Positions 9,212-18,401 of a stretch of DNA of 64,000 bases are shown piece after piece. Source of the DNA: Synechococcus sp. RedBA-s (GTDB taxonomy: Bacteria > Cyanobacteriota > Cyanobacteriia > PCC-6307 > Cyanobiaceae); contig NZ_JAGQBF010000004.1 of assembly GCF_024345495.1 (NCBI RefSeq), positions 1-64,000 on the forward strand. Reading direction: 5' to 3'. Every line of letters starts with the position of its first letter. The first letter of the stretch is position 1. The translations under genes were made by a program, and so were the position numbers. The notes under the pieces are model-generated. The model searched no databases and had not been told where the DNA came from. It saw nothing but the letters and a program-made list of their open reading frames with translations.

Positions 9212-9825
9212 GCACCCCAGCTGCGGCGATGGCAACGCCGGTGGCCCGGGTGCGCTGGCTGGCGGCGCCCAGCGGTCCCCAGTGGCTGGAGCAGGCCCTG
9301 GCCCATCCGCTGGAGCTGCTGATTGATCACGCCCATTGCGAGCGCAAGGCGGCCGGAGCGGCCCTGCAGCTGATGTTCCGCTACCCCTCCGACGAGGCAC
9401 TGGCGGAGGCCCTCAGCCCCCTGGCGCGGGAGGAGCTGGAGCATTTCGAGCGAGTGCTGGCTCTGTTGGGGCGGCGGGGCCAGGCCCTGTGCCCTCTGGC
9501 GGCTCCCCCCTACGGCGCCGCTCTCGCCAAGCTGGTGCGGCGCCAGGAACCCGGGCGCATGCTCGACAGTTTTCTGGTGGCCGGCCTGATCGAGGCCCGC
9601 AGCCACGAGCGCATGGCCTTGCTGGCCGCCCACAGCCCCGATCCGGAGCTGCAGGAGCTCTATGGGGATCTGCTGGCCAGTGAGGCCCGTCATTTCGGCC
9701 TCTACTGGGTGCTCTGTGAGCGGCGCTGGCCTCGCCCCGTGGTCAGCGAGCGGCTGGAGCAGCTGGCCGCTGAGGAAGCCCAGCTGCTGGCCCGGTTGCA
9801 CCCCCAGCCGCGGATGCACAGCTGA
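9208..9825 (+). CDS. miaE: tRNA-(ms2io6A)-hydroxylase MiaE
   Basis: 205 aa, GTG start overlapping aroQ. It is a ferritin-like diiron monooxygenase that hydroxylates the isopentenyl group of ms2i6A37 in tRNA using O2. Four carboxylate/His iron-ligand segments are visible: [29 protein letters not shown] and SEARHFGLY. The 3' end overlaps the 3' end of mtnD on the other strand by 83 bases. Confidence 0.9.
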   Translation: MSTPAAAMATPVARVRWLAAPSGPQWLEQALAHPLELLIDHAHCERKAAGAALQLMFRYPSDEALAEALSPLAREELEHFERVLALLGRRGQALCPLAAPPYGAALAKLVRRQEPGRMLDSFLVAGLIEARSHERMALLAAHSPDPELQELYGDLLASEARHFGLYWVLCERRWPRPVVSERLEQLAAEEAQLLARLHPQPRMHS

Positions 9826-10390
9826 GCGGGTCGAGCAGGGGGAAGCGGCTGGCGATGCTGTCGCCAGTGAAGTGGGCCACCCAGCCCTCGGGATTCTCGA
9901 AGAAGCGCAGGGCCGTGAACCGGGGCGCAACGCCCATGTCGAACCAGTGGCGGGTGCCGGCAGGAACAGCGATCAGATCGCCCCTGGTGCAGAGCACCTG
10001 CAGCACCTCCTCGCCGATGTGCAGGCAGAACAGGCCCTGCCCCTCCACGAAGAAGCGCACCTCGTCTTCGGCGTGGGTGTGCTCGGCCAGGAACTTCAAT
10101 CGCAGGGCCTGGCGATCCGGGTGGTCCGGGCCCAGCCGGATCGCATCGACGCTGGGGTAGCGGCCCTGGCCCTGGATGCGGACGATCTCGCTGGCGTAGG
10201 CCCTGAGGATGGACTCCTGGTCGGCGTCCTCCGTCAGCTCGTTTTTGACCGGCCAGCGCTCGAAACTCAGGCCGCGGGCGGCCAGCTCGGCGGCGATCAC
10301 CGCGACGTCGTCGCTGCTGAGCAGGGGCTCGGACAGGGCGAGCGGGCCCGGCGCGGGTGAATGAACGGAGTGGATCTGCAGGCGGCTCAC
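9743..10390 (-). CDS. mtnD: acireductone dioxygenase
   Basis: A cupin-fold metalloenzyme of the methionine salvage pathway that cleaves acireductone with O2. The metal ligands H104, H106 and E110 (AEHTHAEDEVRFF) and H148 (GTRHWFDMG) are present. The usual family end is near FPLLD, so the last 25-30 residues, rich in Ala, Gly and Pro, are an extension. That extension is coded antisense to the end of miaE. The gene is divergent from cobI and remote from mtnB-mtnC. Confidence 0.92.
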   Translation of the reverse strand: MSRLQIHSVHSPAPGPLALSEPLLSSDDVAVIAAELAARGLSFERWPVKNELTEDADQESILRAYASEIVRIQGQGRYPSVDAIRLGPDHPDRQALRLKFLAEHTHAEDEVRFFVEGQGLFCLHIGEEVLQVLCTRGDLIAVPAGTRHWFDMGVAPRFTALRFFENPEGWVAHFTGDSIASRFPLLDPLSCASAAGGATGPAAGLPQRPAAPAAR

Positions 10391-10405
10391 GGCGGCGCAG
10401 CGGCG

Positions 10406-11323
10406 ATGGGATCTGGCCCCAGCTTAGAAAGCGTGCTGGCAGGCGCCGCCGGAAGCACCCCAGTGATCGATCGCGTTGATGCAACCCCGCCGCAGGAGTC
10501 CGCCTCCGCAGCGGGCCTGGTGCTGGTGGGGGTGGGCCCCGGGGATCCCGATCTGCTCACCGTGGCGGCGGTGAGGGCGATCCAGGCGGCTGAGGTGGTG
10601 GCTTACCCGGTGGCACGGCTGGAGGCGGAGGGGATGGCCGCCAGGATCGCCGCTCCCTGGCTGAGGCCGCAGCAGCGGCGGCTGCCCTTGCTCTTCCCGA
10701 TGGTGGCCGAGGCGCCACCGCGGCGCCTGGCCTGGCGCCTGGCCGCCGACGCCCTGGCCCTGGAGGTGGCCGCCGGTCGGCGGGTGGTGCTGCTCTGTGA
10801 GGGCGATGTGTCGCTGTTCGCCAGTGCCTCCTATGTGCTGCTGGCCCTGCAGGAGCACCATCCCCACTGCCCGCTGCGCCTGATCCCCGGGATCACGGCG
10901 GCCTCGGCGGCGGCGGCGGCGGGCACCTGGCCCCTGGCCCTGCAGCGCCAGACCCTGCAGGTGCTGCCCACCCCCGATCAGCCCGCCGAGCTGGAGGCGC
11001 TGCTGCACACGGCCCTGGCCTGTCCGGAGGGCCAGAGGCCGGTGCTGGCCCTGCTCAAGCTGGGCGAGCGCTGGAGCTGGGTGCGGCCCCTGCTGGAGCG
11101 CCTCGGGCTGCTGGAGGGGGCCCTCTTTGCCCGGCGCGTGGGCTGGCCCGACCAGCTGCTGGCGCCCGCCTCGGCGCTGCCGCCGGATGGCGATGGCTCT
11201 GCCACCTACTTCTCGCTGCTGCTGGTGCGCTGCGGCTGGCCTGAGGTGCTCCCCGAGCCGGCGGCGGCCTGCGCGGAGCAGGGTCAGGATGCTTGCCTGA
11301 AGGAACCGCCTGGAGGTCCATGA
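10406..11323 (+). CDS. cobI: precorrin-2 C20-methyltransferase
   Basis: A tetrapyrrole SAM-methyltransferase acting on precorrin-2 in cobalamin (or pseudocobalamin) synthesis. The N-terminal SAM-binding loop GVGPGDPDLLTVAAVRAI, the CEGDVSLFASASYVLL core and PGITAASAAAAA are diagnostic. ATG 10406 is chosen because an upstream ATG at 10361 would overlap the divergent mtnD; about 35 residues precede the conserved domain even so. The stop overlaps the start of the DUF4079 gene by 4 bases. Confidence 0.9.
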   Translation: MGSGPSLESVLAGAAGSTPVIDRVDATPPQESASAAGLVLVGVGPGDPDLLTVAAVRAIQAAEVVAYPVARLEAEGMAARIAAPWLRPQQRRLPLLFPMVAEAPPRRLAWRLAADALALEVAAGRRVVLLCEGDVSLFASASYVLLALQEHHPHCPLRLIPGITAASAAAAAGTWPLALQRQTLQVLPTPDQPAELEALLHTALACPEGQRPVLALLKLGERWSWVRPLLERLGLLEGALFARRVGWPDQLLAPASALPPDGDGSATYFSLLLVRCGWPEVLPEPAAACAEQGQDACLKEPPGGP

Positions 11324-12063
11324 ATCCAATCGACTGGTTCGCCCTGCTTCACCCGGTGCTGGTGATCCTGTTCGTGTACCCGGTGGTGGGGGCGACCATT
11401 CGACTGGGAATCCTGGCCCGGGAGCGTCGGCTGAAGATTCACCCCCAGCCGCCCACGGTGGGGGTGGAACATGCCGACCACGGCCGCTGGCTCACCGGCG
11501 GGATGGTGGTGGCGGTGCTGGTGGCCCTGATCTATTCCTTCACCAATAAATTCATCAACCCCGAGCCCGCCTTCGAGGGGGGCGTCCAGCGCCTGGCCCT
11601 GCTGCTGCTGGTGAGCACGGGCACCTTCGCCAGCCTGGTGGCCCTCTGGCGGGTGAAGACCAGCAGCCTGCGGGCCAGCTTCGCGCTGCTCACCTGGGTG
11701 GGTCTGCTGGGGCTGGGCAGCCAGCCGGAGATCTGGCGTCTGAGCGACAACCCCTTCGAGGGGTCGTTCTGGGCGTCTCATTACTGGAGCGGTGTGCTGC
11801 TCACCGGCCTGATGCTGTTCTCGATGTCGGCCAAGCCGGAGATCTTCCGTTCCCTGAAGATGCGCCGCCTGCATGTGAGCGTGAACATCCTGGTGGCGGT
11901 GCTGCTGGCGGTTCAGGGGATCACCGGCAGCCGCGACCTGCTGGAGATCCCGGTGAGCTGGCAGAAGCCGGCGATCTACTCCTGCGACTTCGAGAAGCGC
12001 GTCTGCCCGGCCCCGGCTAAAAGCGCCAGCGCCGCCTCAGGGCTGGGGGCCCGCATCAGCTGA
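11320..12063 (+). CDS. DUF4079 family membrane protein
   Basis: A cyanobacterial multi-pass membrane protein of 247 aa, function unknown. It begins MNPIDWFALLHPVLVILFVYP behind a clear GGAGG site. About five to six hydrophobic segments are spaced through residues 8-210, with His residues in the first segment and in the loops (HADHGRW, SHYWSG). Those could be haem or metal ligands, but that is speculation. The C-terminal tail overlaps the dus gene by 88 bases on the opposite strand. Confidence 0.85.
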   Translation: MNPIDWFALLHPVLVILFVYPVVGATIRLGILARERRLKIHPQPPTVGVEHADHGRWLTGGMVVAVLVALIYSFTNKFINPEPAFEGGVQRLALLLLVSTGTFASLVALWRVKTSSLRASFALLTWVGLLGLGSQPEIWRLSDNPFEGSFWASHYWSGVLLTGLMLFSMSAKPEIFRSLKMRRLHVSVNILVAVLLAVQGITGSRDLLEIPVSWQKPAIYSCDFEKRVCPAPAKSASAASGLGARIS

Positions 12064-13001
12064 TGGCGCAGGCTGGCGGCGCCCGCAAACCCCTGGCAGG
12101 TCCAGCCCAGGTGTTTGCGGGCGATCAGCAGCCCCTGCTCGCCCCGGGCCGCCACCAGGGCCTCCAGGTGCTCCCGCGCCAGGGCCAGCCGCTCGGGTGT
12201 ACCGGGCAGCGGCGGGATCGGCCGGCCGCTGAGGGCGGCATCGATGCGGCCCACCAGCCAGGGGGCTCCCAGCGTGCCCCGGCCCACCATCACGCCGTCG
12301 GCGCCGGTGCGCTCCAGGCACTCGATGGCCTGCTCGGGGCCGCTGATGTCGCCGTTGGCGATCAGGGGAATGGAGAGGGCCCGCTTCACCCGGGCGATGG
12401 CGTCCCAGTCGGCTGAACCGGAGAAGCCCTGCTCACGGGTGCGGCCATGCAGGGTGAGGGCCTGGGCTCCGGCCCCCTGCAAGGCCAGGGCGAAGCCCAC
12501 CGGATCGGAGGAGTCGCCGCACCAGCCCAGCCGCGTCTTGACGGTGACCGGCAGCGACACAGCCCCACTCACGGCCTCGACGATGCGGCAGGCCAGGGCC
12601 GGGTCGCGCAGCAGGCCGCTGCCGCCGCCCTTGCGGGCGATCTTGCGCACCGGGCAGCCCATGTTGATGTCGATCAGGAAGGCGCCGGCCGCCTCGGCCC
12701 GTCGGGCGGCCTCGGCCATCGCCAGGGGCCGGTGGTCGAAGAGCTGAACGGCGATCGGGCCGCGCTCGGCCTCCAGGCCCGCCAGCTTGTCGCCGCCGTG
12801 ACCCAGCTCCAGGCTGGTGGCATTCACCATCTCGGTGAAGAGCAGGGCATCGGGTGCCCAGCGGCGCACGAAGCCACGAAAAATCCGGTCGCTCACTCCG
12901 GCCAGGGGTGACTGCAGCACGCGGCAGCGCAGGCTCCTCGGCGTGCCGCGACCCGGCAGGCTCAGGGGTGCATCGTGGAGGGAGCTGGAAGCCATGACCA
13001 T
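11976..13001 (-). CDS. dus: tRNA-dihydrouridine synthase
   Basis: An FMN-dependent TIM-barrel enzyme, 341 aa, that reduces uridines in tRNA D-loops. The FMN/tRNA motifs are SPLAGVSDRIFRGF, INMGCPVRKIARKGGG with the catalytic Cys, TVKTRLGW, ANGDISGPEQA and VMVGRGTLGAPWLVG. It is closest to the DusB-type. The annotated start lies head-to-head over the start of the DUF1823 gene, so the true start may be ATG 12995 or later. Confidence 0.9.
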   Translation of the reverse strand: MVMASSSLHDAPLSLPGRGTPRSLRCRVLQSPLAGVSDRIFRGFVRRWAPDALLFTEMVNATSLELGHGGDKLAGLEAERGPIAVQLFDHRPLAMAEAARRAEAAGAFLIDINMGCPVRKIARKGGGSGLLRDPALACRIVEAVSGAVSLPVTVKTRLGWCGDSSDPVGFALALQGAGAQALTLHGRTREQGFSGSADWDAIARVKRALSIPLIANGDISGPEQAIECLERTGADGVMVGRGTLGAPWLVGRIDAALSGRPIPPLPGTPERLALAREHLEALVAARGEQGLLIARKHLGWTCQGFAGAASLRHQLMRAPSPEAALALLAGAGQTRFSKSQE

Positions 13002-13470
13002 GTCAGCGTCGTCAGCGTCGTCAGCGTCGCAGCCGCAGGGCGCAGCGGATCCCCAGCCACTCAGCCGGGCCCTTTTGATGATGATCCTCGACGATCGCCT
13101 CAGCGATCGTTTCGTCTGTGAGCTGATCTGGCGGCGGCTGGGCTACGGGCCCCAGGAGGAGGAGGCGATCTGGCTGGCGGGGCCCACCACGCCGCCCGCC
13201 TGGGCCGAAGCCTTCCCCCGGGCACCGGAGTTGATCGCCGAGCGCCCCCCCAGCGTGCGCCTCACCCGCTCCATCCCCGCCGAGCACAAGCAGCTGCTCA
13301 AAACCCAGCTGGGTTTCGCCGGCTACCGCATCGATGAGCTGGTGCCGCGCCGCACCCGCCGGGCCACGGCCGTGAGCTGGCTGCTGGCCGATCTGGCCAG
13401 CCGCGGCGAGGAGCTGCCTCCTCAGGGGCCGTTGCCGGAGCCCCAGGAGGCGATGTCGCCCGCGGATTAA
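12994..13470 (+). CDS. DUF1823 family protein
   Basis: 158 aa, a conserved cyanobacterial protein without known function. The core has LSRALLMMILDDRLSDRFVC, LIWRRLGYGP and a C-terminal basic segment PRRTRRATAVSWLLADL. A three-unit GTCAGCGTC-type DNA repeat encodes the Ser/Ala-rich N-terminus. Candidate ATGs at 12994 and 13000 overlap the divergent dus start, so both genes cannot carry ordinary 5' leaders in between. Confidence 0.82.
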   Translation: MTMSASSASSASQPQGAADPQPLSRALLMMILDDRLSDRFVCELIWRRLGYGPQEEEAIWLAGPTTPPAWAEAFPRAPELIAERPPSVRLTRSIPAEHKQLLKTQLGFAGYRIDELVPRRTRRATAVSWLLADLASRGEELPPQGPLPEPQEAMSPAD

Positions 13471-13537
13471 AGACTGTGATGGAAGCAGCTTCACTCTGTA
13501 GGGTTGAAGCAAGACATCGTTGTTGAGATAAAAGTTC

Positions 13538-14905
13538 TTGGCGCTTCCAGTCGTCGCCATCATTGGGCGGCCCAATGTGGGGAAATCCACCCTGGTGAAT
13601 CGGCTCTGCCGCAGCCGTGAGGCGATCGTGCACGATCAGCCGGGCGTCACCCGTGATCGCACCTACCAGGAAGGCTTCTGGGGGGATCGTCGCTTTCGGG
13701 TGGTGGACACCGGCGGCCTCGTCTTCGATGACGACAGCGAATTCCTGCCGGAGATCCGCGAGCAGGCCAGCCTGGCTTTGGCCGAAGCCTCGGTGGCGGT
13801 GGTGATCGTCGATGGCCAGCAGGGCCTCACCGCGGCTGATCAGGCCATCGCAGACTGGTTGCGCGGCCAGAAGGTGCCGGTGCTGGTGGCGGTGAACAAA
13901 TGCGAATCGCCCGACCAGGGTCTGGCCATGGCCGCCGACTTCTGGGGTCTGGGTTTGGGGGAGCCTCATCCCGTCTCGGCCATCCACGGTGCCGGCACCG
14001 GTGATCTGCTTGATCAGGTGATCGGCTTCCTGCCCACCACCCCCGAAGAGGACACGGAAGAGCCGATCCAGCTGGCGATTATCGGCCGCCCCAACGTGGG
14101 CAAATCCAGCCTGCTCAACTCCATCTGCGGTGAAGCGCGGGCGATCGTCAGTCCGATCCGCGGCACCACCCGCGACACGATCGACACCACGATCGAGCGG
14201 GAAGGCAAGACCTGGAAGCTGCTTGACACCGCCGGCATCCGTCGTCGCCGCAGCGTCAGCTACGGCCCGGAATACTTCGGCATCAACCGCAGCTTCAAGG
14301 CGGTGGAGCGCAGCGATGTCTGCGTGATGGTGATCGATGCCCTTGATGGCGTCACCGAACAGGATCAACGGGTGGCGGGTCGCATCGAAGAGGACGGCCG
14401 CGCCTGCGTGATCGTGGTGAACAAGTGGGACGCGATCGAGAAGGACAGCCACACCATGGCGGCGATGGAGAAGGAGCTGCGCGCCAAGCTCTACTTCCTC
14501 GACTGGGCGCCGATGCTGTTCACCTCCGCCCTCACCGGCCAGCGGGTCGAGAGCATCTTTGCCCTGGCGATGCTGGCGGTGGAGCAGCACCGCCGCCGCG
14601 TCACCACCTCGGTGGTGAATGAGGTGCTGCAGGAGGCGGTGAGCTGGCGTTCGCCCCCCACCAGCCGCGGCGGCCGCCAGGGCCGCATCTACTACGGCAC
14701 CCAGGTGGCCACTCGGCCCCCCAGCTTCACCCTGTTCGTCAACGACCCGAAGCTGTTCGGCGAAACCTACCGCCGTTATGTGGAGCGCCAGATCCGCGAA
14801 GGTCTGGGCTTCGACGGCTCACCGATCCGGCTGTTCTGGCGCGGCAAGCAGCAACGCGACGCCGAGAAGGAACTGTCCCGGCAGCAGAGCCGCTCAGCCT
14901 CCTGA
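13538..14905 (+). CDS. der: ribosome biogenesis GTPase Der (EngA)
   Basis: An essential tandem GTPase of 455 aa needed for 50S subunit maturation. Two G domains are present, each with GRPNVGKS (the first at residues 10-17), with DTGG and DTAG switch motifs and NKCES / NKWDA specificity motifs. A C-terminal KH-like domain and basic tail follow. The start is TTG at 13538 since no ATG precedes the first P-loop. It is followed 28 bases later by the ecfT-like gene. Confidence 0.97.
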   Translation: MALPVVAIIGRPNVGKSTLVNRLCRSREAIVHDQPGVTRDRTYQEGFWGDRRFRVVDTGGLVFDDDSEFLPEIREQASLALAEASVAVVIVDGQQGLTAADQAIADWLRGQKVPVLVAVNKCESPDQGLAMAADFWGLGLGEPHPVSAIHGAGTGDLLDQVIGFLPTTPEEDTEEPIQLAIIGRPNVGKSSLLNSICGEARAIVSPIRGTTRDTIDTTIEREGKTWKLLDTAGIRRRRSVSYGPEYFGINRSFKAVERSDVCVMVIDALDGVTEQDQRVAGRIEEDGRACVIVVNKWDAIEKDSHTMAAMEKELRAKLYFLDWAPMLFTSALTGQRVESIFALAMLAVEQHRRRVTTSVVNEVLQEAVSWRSPPTSRGGRQGRIYYGTQVATRPPSFTLFVNDPKLFGETYRRYVERQIREGLGFDGSPIRLFWRGKQQRDAEKELSRQQSRSAS

Positions 14906-14933
14906 TGCGCAGCCTCTTGCTGGTGCGCCCCTG

Positions 14934-15866
14934 ATGGACTGGCTGCGCCAGCTGCCGATCGGCCAGTACGTCGATGGTCAGCGGGGATGGCTGCGGCGGC
15001 TGGATGCCCGCCTCAAGCTGGCCTGGACCCTCGCCTTCCTGGTCACTCCGGTGCTGGCCGGCCCCCAGTGGCGTCTGTCTCTGGTGGCGCTGTTGCTGCT
15101 GATCACAGCGGTCTGTGGTCTGCCCTGGCGCCTGTGGCGGCGCAACCTGCCGCTGTTGCTGGTCCTCTGCCTGCTGGTGGGCCTGCTGGCGTCGCTGGTG
15201 CCGGTGGGGGTGGTGGCCTCCGCCAGCACCATGCGCTCCCCGCAGGAACTGCAGCTGGCTCCGGCCCCAGCCGGCCAGTCGGCACCCCGGCGCCTCGGCC
15301 TGCCCTGGGAGGTGCTGCGCTGGGGACCCATCCAGCTCGGACCCCTGCCGATCGGCCCGCTGGTGGTGAACCGCCGCTCCGCTGAGCTGGGTCTGAACAG
15401 CGCCACGCTGCTGTTCACCCTGCTGCACAGCGCCAACCTGCTGCTGCTCTCCACCCCGCCGGAGGAGCTGGTGTGGGCTCTGAGCTGGGTGATCACGCCG
15501 CTCGGAGCCCTGGGGCTGCCGGTGGAGCGGCTGGGCTTCACGCTGCTGCTCTCCCTGCGCTTCCTGCCGCTGGTGCAGGAGGAGTTCCAGAACCTGCTGC
15601 GCTCGATCGCCACCCGGGCGGTGAACCTCAAGAGTCTGGGCTGGAAGGGGGGGCTCGGCCTGATGCTTTCGGTGGCGGAGCGCCTGCTCGCCAACCTGCT
15701 GCTGCGCTCGGAGCAGGGGGCCGAAGCGCTGATGGCCCGCGGGGGGCACTGGGTGCCTCCGGCGCAGATGCGCCTGGTCCGGCAGGCCGCCCGCTGGCTG
15801 AATCTGGTGGCAGCAAGCGCACTTTTTCTCTTTCTTGGGCTGCGCTGGCAGTACGGTGCGCTGTAA
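14934..15866 (+). CDS. ecfT: energy-coupling factor transporter T component (CbiQ/EcfT)
   Basis: An integral membrane coupling subunit of ECF vitamin/metal importers, about 310 aa. Several hydrophobic segments occupy residues 25-100 and 145-230. The two cytosolic coupling motifs of the Ala-x-x-x-Gly/Arg-Gly type appear as SIATRAVNLKSLG and EQGAEALMARGG. No ATPase or S component is adjacent, so it presumably works with components encoded elsewhere. The start ATG 14934 follows der by 28 bases. Confidence 0.85.
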   Translation: MDWLRQLPIGQYVDGQRGWLRRLDARLKLAWTLAFLVTPVLAGPQWRLSLVALLLLITAVCGLPWRLWRRNLPLLLVLCLLVGLLASLVPVGVVASASTMRSPQELQLAPAPAGQSAPRRLGLPWEVLRWGPIQLGPLPIGPLVVNRRSAELGLNSATLLFTLLHSANLLLLSTPPEELVWALSWVITPLGALGLPVERLGFTLLLSLRFLPLVQEEFQNLLRSIATRAVNLKSLGWKGGLGLMLSVAERLLANLLLRSEQGAEALMARGGHWVPPAQMRLVRQAARWLNLVAASALFLFLGLRWQYGAL

Positions 15867-15888
15867 TTGGTAGCCATTTCAGCCGCGA

Positions 15889-16167
15889 GTGAGCGTCAAC
15901 GCGACCACCGAGCGATACCTCAATCATCCGACTTTCGGGCTGCTCTATCGGGTGGCTCCTGCCGGTGAAGATCGCGATCTGTTCGCCACTCTCTACGCCC
16001 AGCGGATGTTCTTTCTGGTGACCTTGCAGCCAAGGGGGGCCCAGTTCGAGGTGATTCCGCTGATGGATGCCCGCCACGTGGCGGAGCAGAACCTAGCCCG
16101 GGCCCGGCGGGATGGCAGTGCCCATCTGCCCCGCTGGCGCCAGCTGTTCGATCAGACCTTCATCTGA
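15889..16167 (+). CDS. pipX: PII-interacting protein PipX
   Basis: A 92-aa Tudor-like protein with the PipX signature YLNHPTFGLLYR, TLYAQRMFFLVT and a C-terminal helix ending in QTFI. PipX co-activates the global nitrogen regulator NtcA under nitrogen limitation and is sequestered by PII under nitrogen sufficiency. GTG start. It is followed by pipY, the standard cyanobacterial pair, and the genes are probably co-transcribed. Confidence 0.95.
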   Translation: MSVNATTERYLNHPTFGLLYRVAPAGEDRDLFATLYAQRMFFLVTLQPRGAQFEVIPLMDARHVAEQNLARARRDGSAHLPRWRQLFDQTFI

Positions 16168-16194
16168 TCCCGCCGTGGCTTTGAGCTTGATGGG

Positions 16195-16854
16195 ATGAGC
16201 ATGGCCACATCCGCTGACGGCCTCGCCCAGCGGCTAGAGGACCTGCAGGGGCAGTTGCCGCCGCGGGCCCGCCTGCTGGCGGTCAGCAAGGGGCAACCGG
16301 CGCTCCGCCTGCGGGAGGCGGTGGGCCTGGGGCTGCGCAGCTTTGGCGAAAGCCGGCTGCAGGAGGCCCAGGCCAAACAGGCGGAGCTGGCCGACCTCGA
16401 ACCGCTCGACTGGCATTTCATCGGCCGGCTGCAGGCCAACAAGGCTCGGGGGGTGCTGCGCCACTTCGGCACGATCCATTCCGTGGACAGTTTTGCCCTC
16501 GCAGAGCGCTTGCAGCGTATCGCCGCCGAGGAGCAGCTCAGCCCCCGGCTGTTCTTCCAGGTGAAGCTGCGGCCAGATCCCGGCAAGACGGGATTCGAGC
16601 CCCTTGAGCTGGAGCGCCTCTGGCCCCGGCTGCTGGCGCTGGAGCCGCTTCTGCCCGTGGGTCTGATGACGATCGCGCCCCTGGGGCTGGAGGCCGACCA
16701 GCGCTTCAGGCTCTTCCGCGACTGCGCGGAGCTGGCGGCGAGCCTGGGCCTTGGGGAGCTTTCGATGGGCATGAGCAACGACTGGTCCGAGGCGGTGCGG
16801 GCGGGCAGCACCTGGGTGCGGATCGGCTCGGCCCTGTTCGGCCCGAGGGCCTGA
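16195..16854 (+). CDS. pipY: PipY, YggS/PLPBP-family PLP homeostasis protein
   Basis: 219 aa, a non-catalytic pyridoxal-phosphate barrel protein involved in PLP and amino-acid homeostasis. The PLP lysine lies in AVSKGQP. HFIGRLQANKAR and the phosphate-binding C-terminus SMGMSNDWSEAVRAGSTW are intact. Its position directly after pipX supports the functional link known from Synechococcus. Confidence 0.95.
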   Translation: MSMATSADGLAQRLEDLQGQLPPRARLLAVSKGQPALRLREAVGLGLRSFGESRLQEAQAKQAELADLEPLDWHFIGRLQANKARGVLRHFGTIHSVDSFALAERLQRIAAEEQLSPRLFFQVKLRPDPGKTGFEPLELERLWPRLLALEPLLPVGLMTIAPLGLEADQRFRLFRDCAELAASLGLGELSMGMSNDWSEAVRAGSTWVRIGSALFGPRA

Positions 16855-16948
16855 TCTCTGTTTCGGAAATTGGTATCGAGGTTGTGTCCAGTTGCAACCA
16901 AAGGCGTGGGACGCTATGTAAGTACATCTCCATCCGAAGGTTCCAACG

Positions 16949-17548
16949 GTGTCGTTGTTTTCCCGCCTGCGTGCCGTCGTTTCCGGAGACGACTACCTAG
17001 AGGGTGACTACGACGACGAGCTGGACTACGACCCTGGCGATGCGCCCGCAAGCACGGCGTCCTCCAGTCGCCCCGCCCTCTCCAGCGGCAGTGCCCTGGC
17101 CCTGACCAGCGACTTCAGCAGCGACGATCCCTTCGGCTCCGTGGGTTCCTCCAGCAACGTCATCGGCATGCCGGGGCTGTCCTCCTCCGCGGCGGAGGTC
17201 ACCTTGATGGAGCCGAGGAGCTTCGATGAGATGCCTCGGGCGATCCAGGCCCTGCGGGACCGCAAGACCGTGATCCTCAACCTCACGATGATGGAGCCCG
17301 ACCAGGCCCAGCGGGCGGTGGATTTCGTGGCGGGTGGCACCTTCGCCATCGATGGCCACCAGGAGCGGGTGGGCGAGAGCATCTTCCTGTTCGCCCCCAG
17401 CTGTGTCACGGTCACCACCGCCAGCGGTGAAGAGCCCTCCTCGCCCACGATCGTCTCCAGCCGCGAGCCCGCTTCCGGCGAGAGCGATCCAGCTGCCCCC
17501 AGCCCGGCCTGGGGCCGCCAGGATTCCGCCACCGGCTTCAGCCTCTGA
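16949..17548 (+). CDS. sepF: cell division protein SepF
   Basis: 199 aa. SepF polymerises at the septum and ties FtsZ to the membrane. An N-terminal amphipathic helix ([10 protein letters not shown]) is followed by a very acidic, Ser-rich linker (about residues 15-85), the conserved SepF domain (about 90-170, with [22 protein letters not shown]) and a short disordered tail. It belongs to the conserved pipX-pipY-sepF-proC run. Confidence 0.94.
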   Translation: MSLFSRLRAVVSGDDYLEGDYDDELDYDPGDAPASTASSSRPALSSGSALALTSDFSSDDPFGSVGSSSNVIGMPGLSSSAAEVTLMEPRSFDEMPRAIQALRDRKTVILNLTMMEPDQAQRAVDFVAGGTFAIDGHQERVGESIFLFAPSCVTVTTASGEEPSSPTIVSSREPASGESDPAAPSPAWGRQDSATGFSL

Positions 17549-17565
17549 ATCCCTCCCGTCTGGGT

Positions 17566-18357
17566 GTGATCGGTCTGGGTCGTATGGCCCGGGCACTTCT
17601 GCTGCCGCTGCTGGATCAGGGGGTGATTGCCCGCGATCAGGTGCAGGCGGTGGTGGCCAGCGAGGAGTCGGCCCACCGCCTTCAGGCTGAACTGGGTGTG
17701 GCCGTGGGCCTTGATGCGGCCCCCGCCTGGGCGGCCCCGGTGGTGCTGCTGGCGGTGAAGCCCCAGCTGCTGGACAAGGTTTCCGCTGCAGCGCCTCCAC
17801 CGCCCGCCGCGGCTGATCCCCCCCTGCTGATTTCAGTGCTGGCCGGGGTCAGCCTGGAGCGGCTGCAGCGCTCCTTCCCGGGCTGGCGTTGCGTGCGGAC
17901 CGTGCCCAACACCCCCTGCCTGGTGGGAGCGGGCATCACCGGCCTGGCCTGGGGCGACGATCTGCCCGCCGAGCAGCGCCAGTGGGTGCTGGATCTCTTC
18001 GCCCGCGTCGGTGTGGTCAAGGAGTTGCCCGAGGGCCAGCTGGATGGCCTGCTGGCTGTGGCCTCCTCCGGCCCGGCCCTGGCGGCGGTGCTGCTGGAGG
18101 CGTTTGCCGATGGTGGCGTGGCCGCAGGCTTGCCCCGGCCCCTGGCCTTGGAGCTGGCCCTGGGAATGATGAAGGGGTCGATCAAGCTGCTGGAGGAACA
18201 GGGCCTGCATCCCGCCGAGTTGAAGGACATGGTGACCAGCCCGGCGGGCACCACGATCGCGGCCCTGCGTCAGCTGGAGCAGGCGGGGGTGCGCAGTGCC
18301 CTGATCGAGGCGGTGCTTGCGGCGGCGGAACGCAGCCGAGCGCTGAACGCCGGCTAG
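17566..18357 (+). CDS. proC: pyrroline-5-carboxylate reductase
   Basis: The last step of proline synthesis, NAD(P)H-dependent. The Rossmann motif GVIGLGRMARALL is at the extreme N-terminus and the C-terminal signature DMVTSPAGTTIAALRQLE is complete. No ATG precedes the Rossmann loop. GTG 17566 falls inside it and would remove the first strand residues, so the true start may be a CTG (17560) or another rare codon between the sepF stop and 17566. Confidence 0.92.
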   Translation: MIGLGRMARALLLPLLDQGVIARDQVQAVVASEESAHRLQAELGVAVGLDAAPAWAAPVVLLAVKPQLLDKVSAAAPPPPAAADPPLLISVLAGVSLERLQRSFPGWRCVRTVPNTPCLVGAGITGLAWGDDLPAEQRQWVLDLFARVGVVKELPEGQLDGLLAVASSGPALAAVLLEAFADGGVAAGLPRPLALELALGMMKGSIKLLEEQGLHPAELKDMVTSPAGTTIAALRQLEQAGVRSALIEAVLAAAERSRALNAG

Positions 18358-18401
18358 GGCCTGCAGTGAGCCCACCAGCCAGCTGATCTGGTTCGGCGTT
18401 C

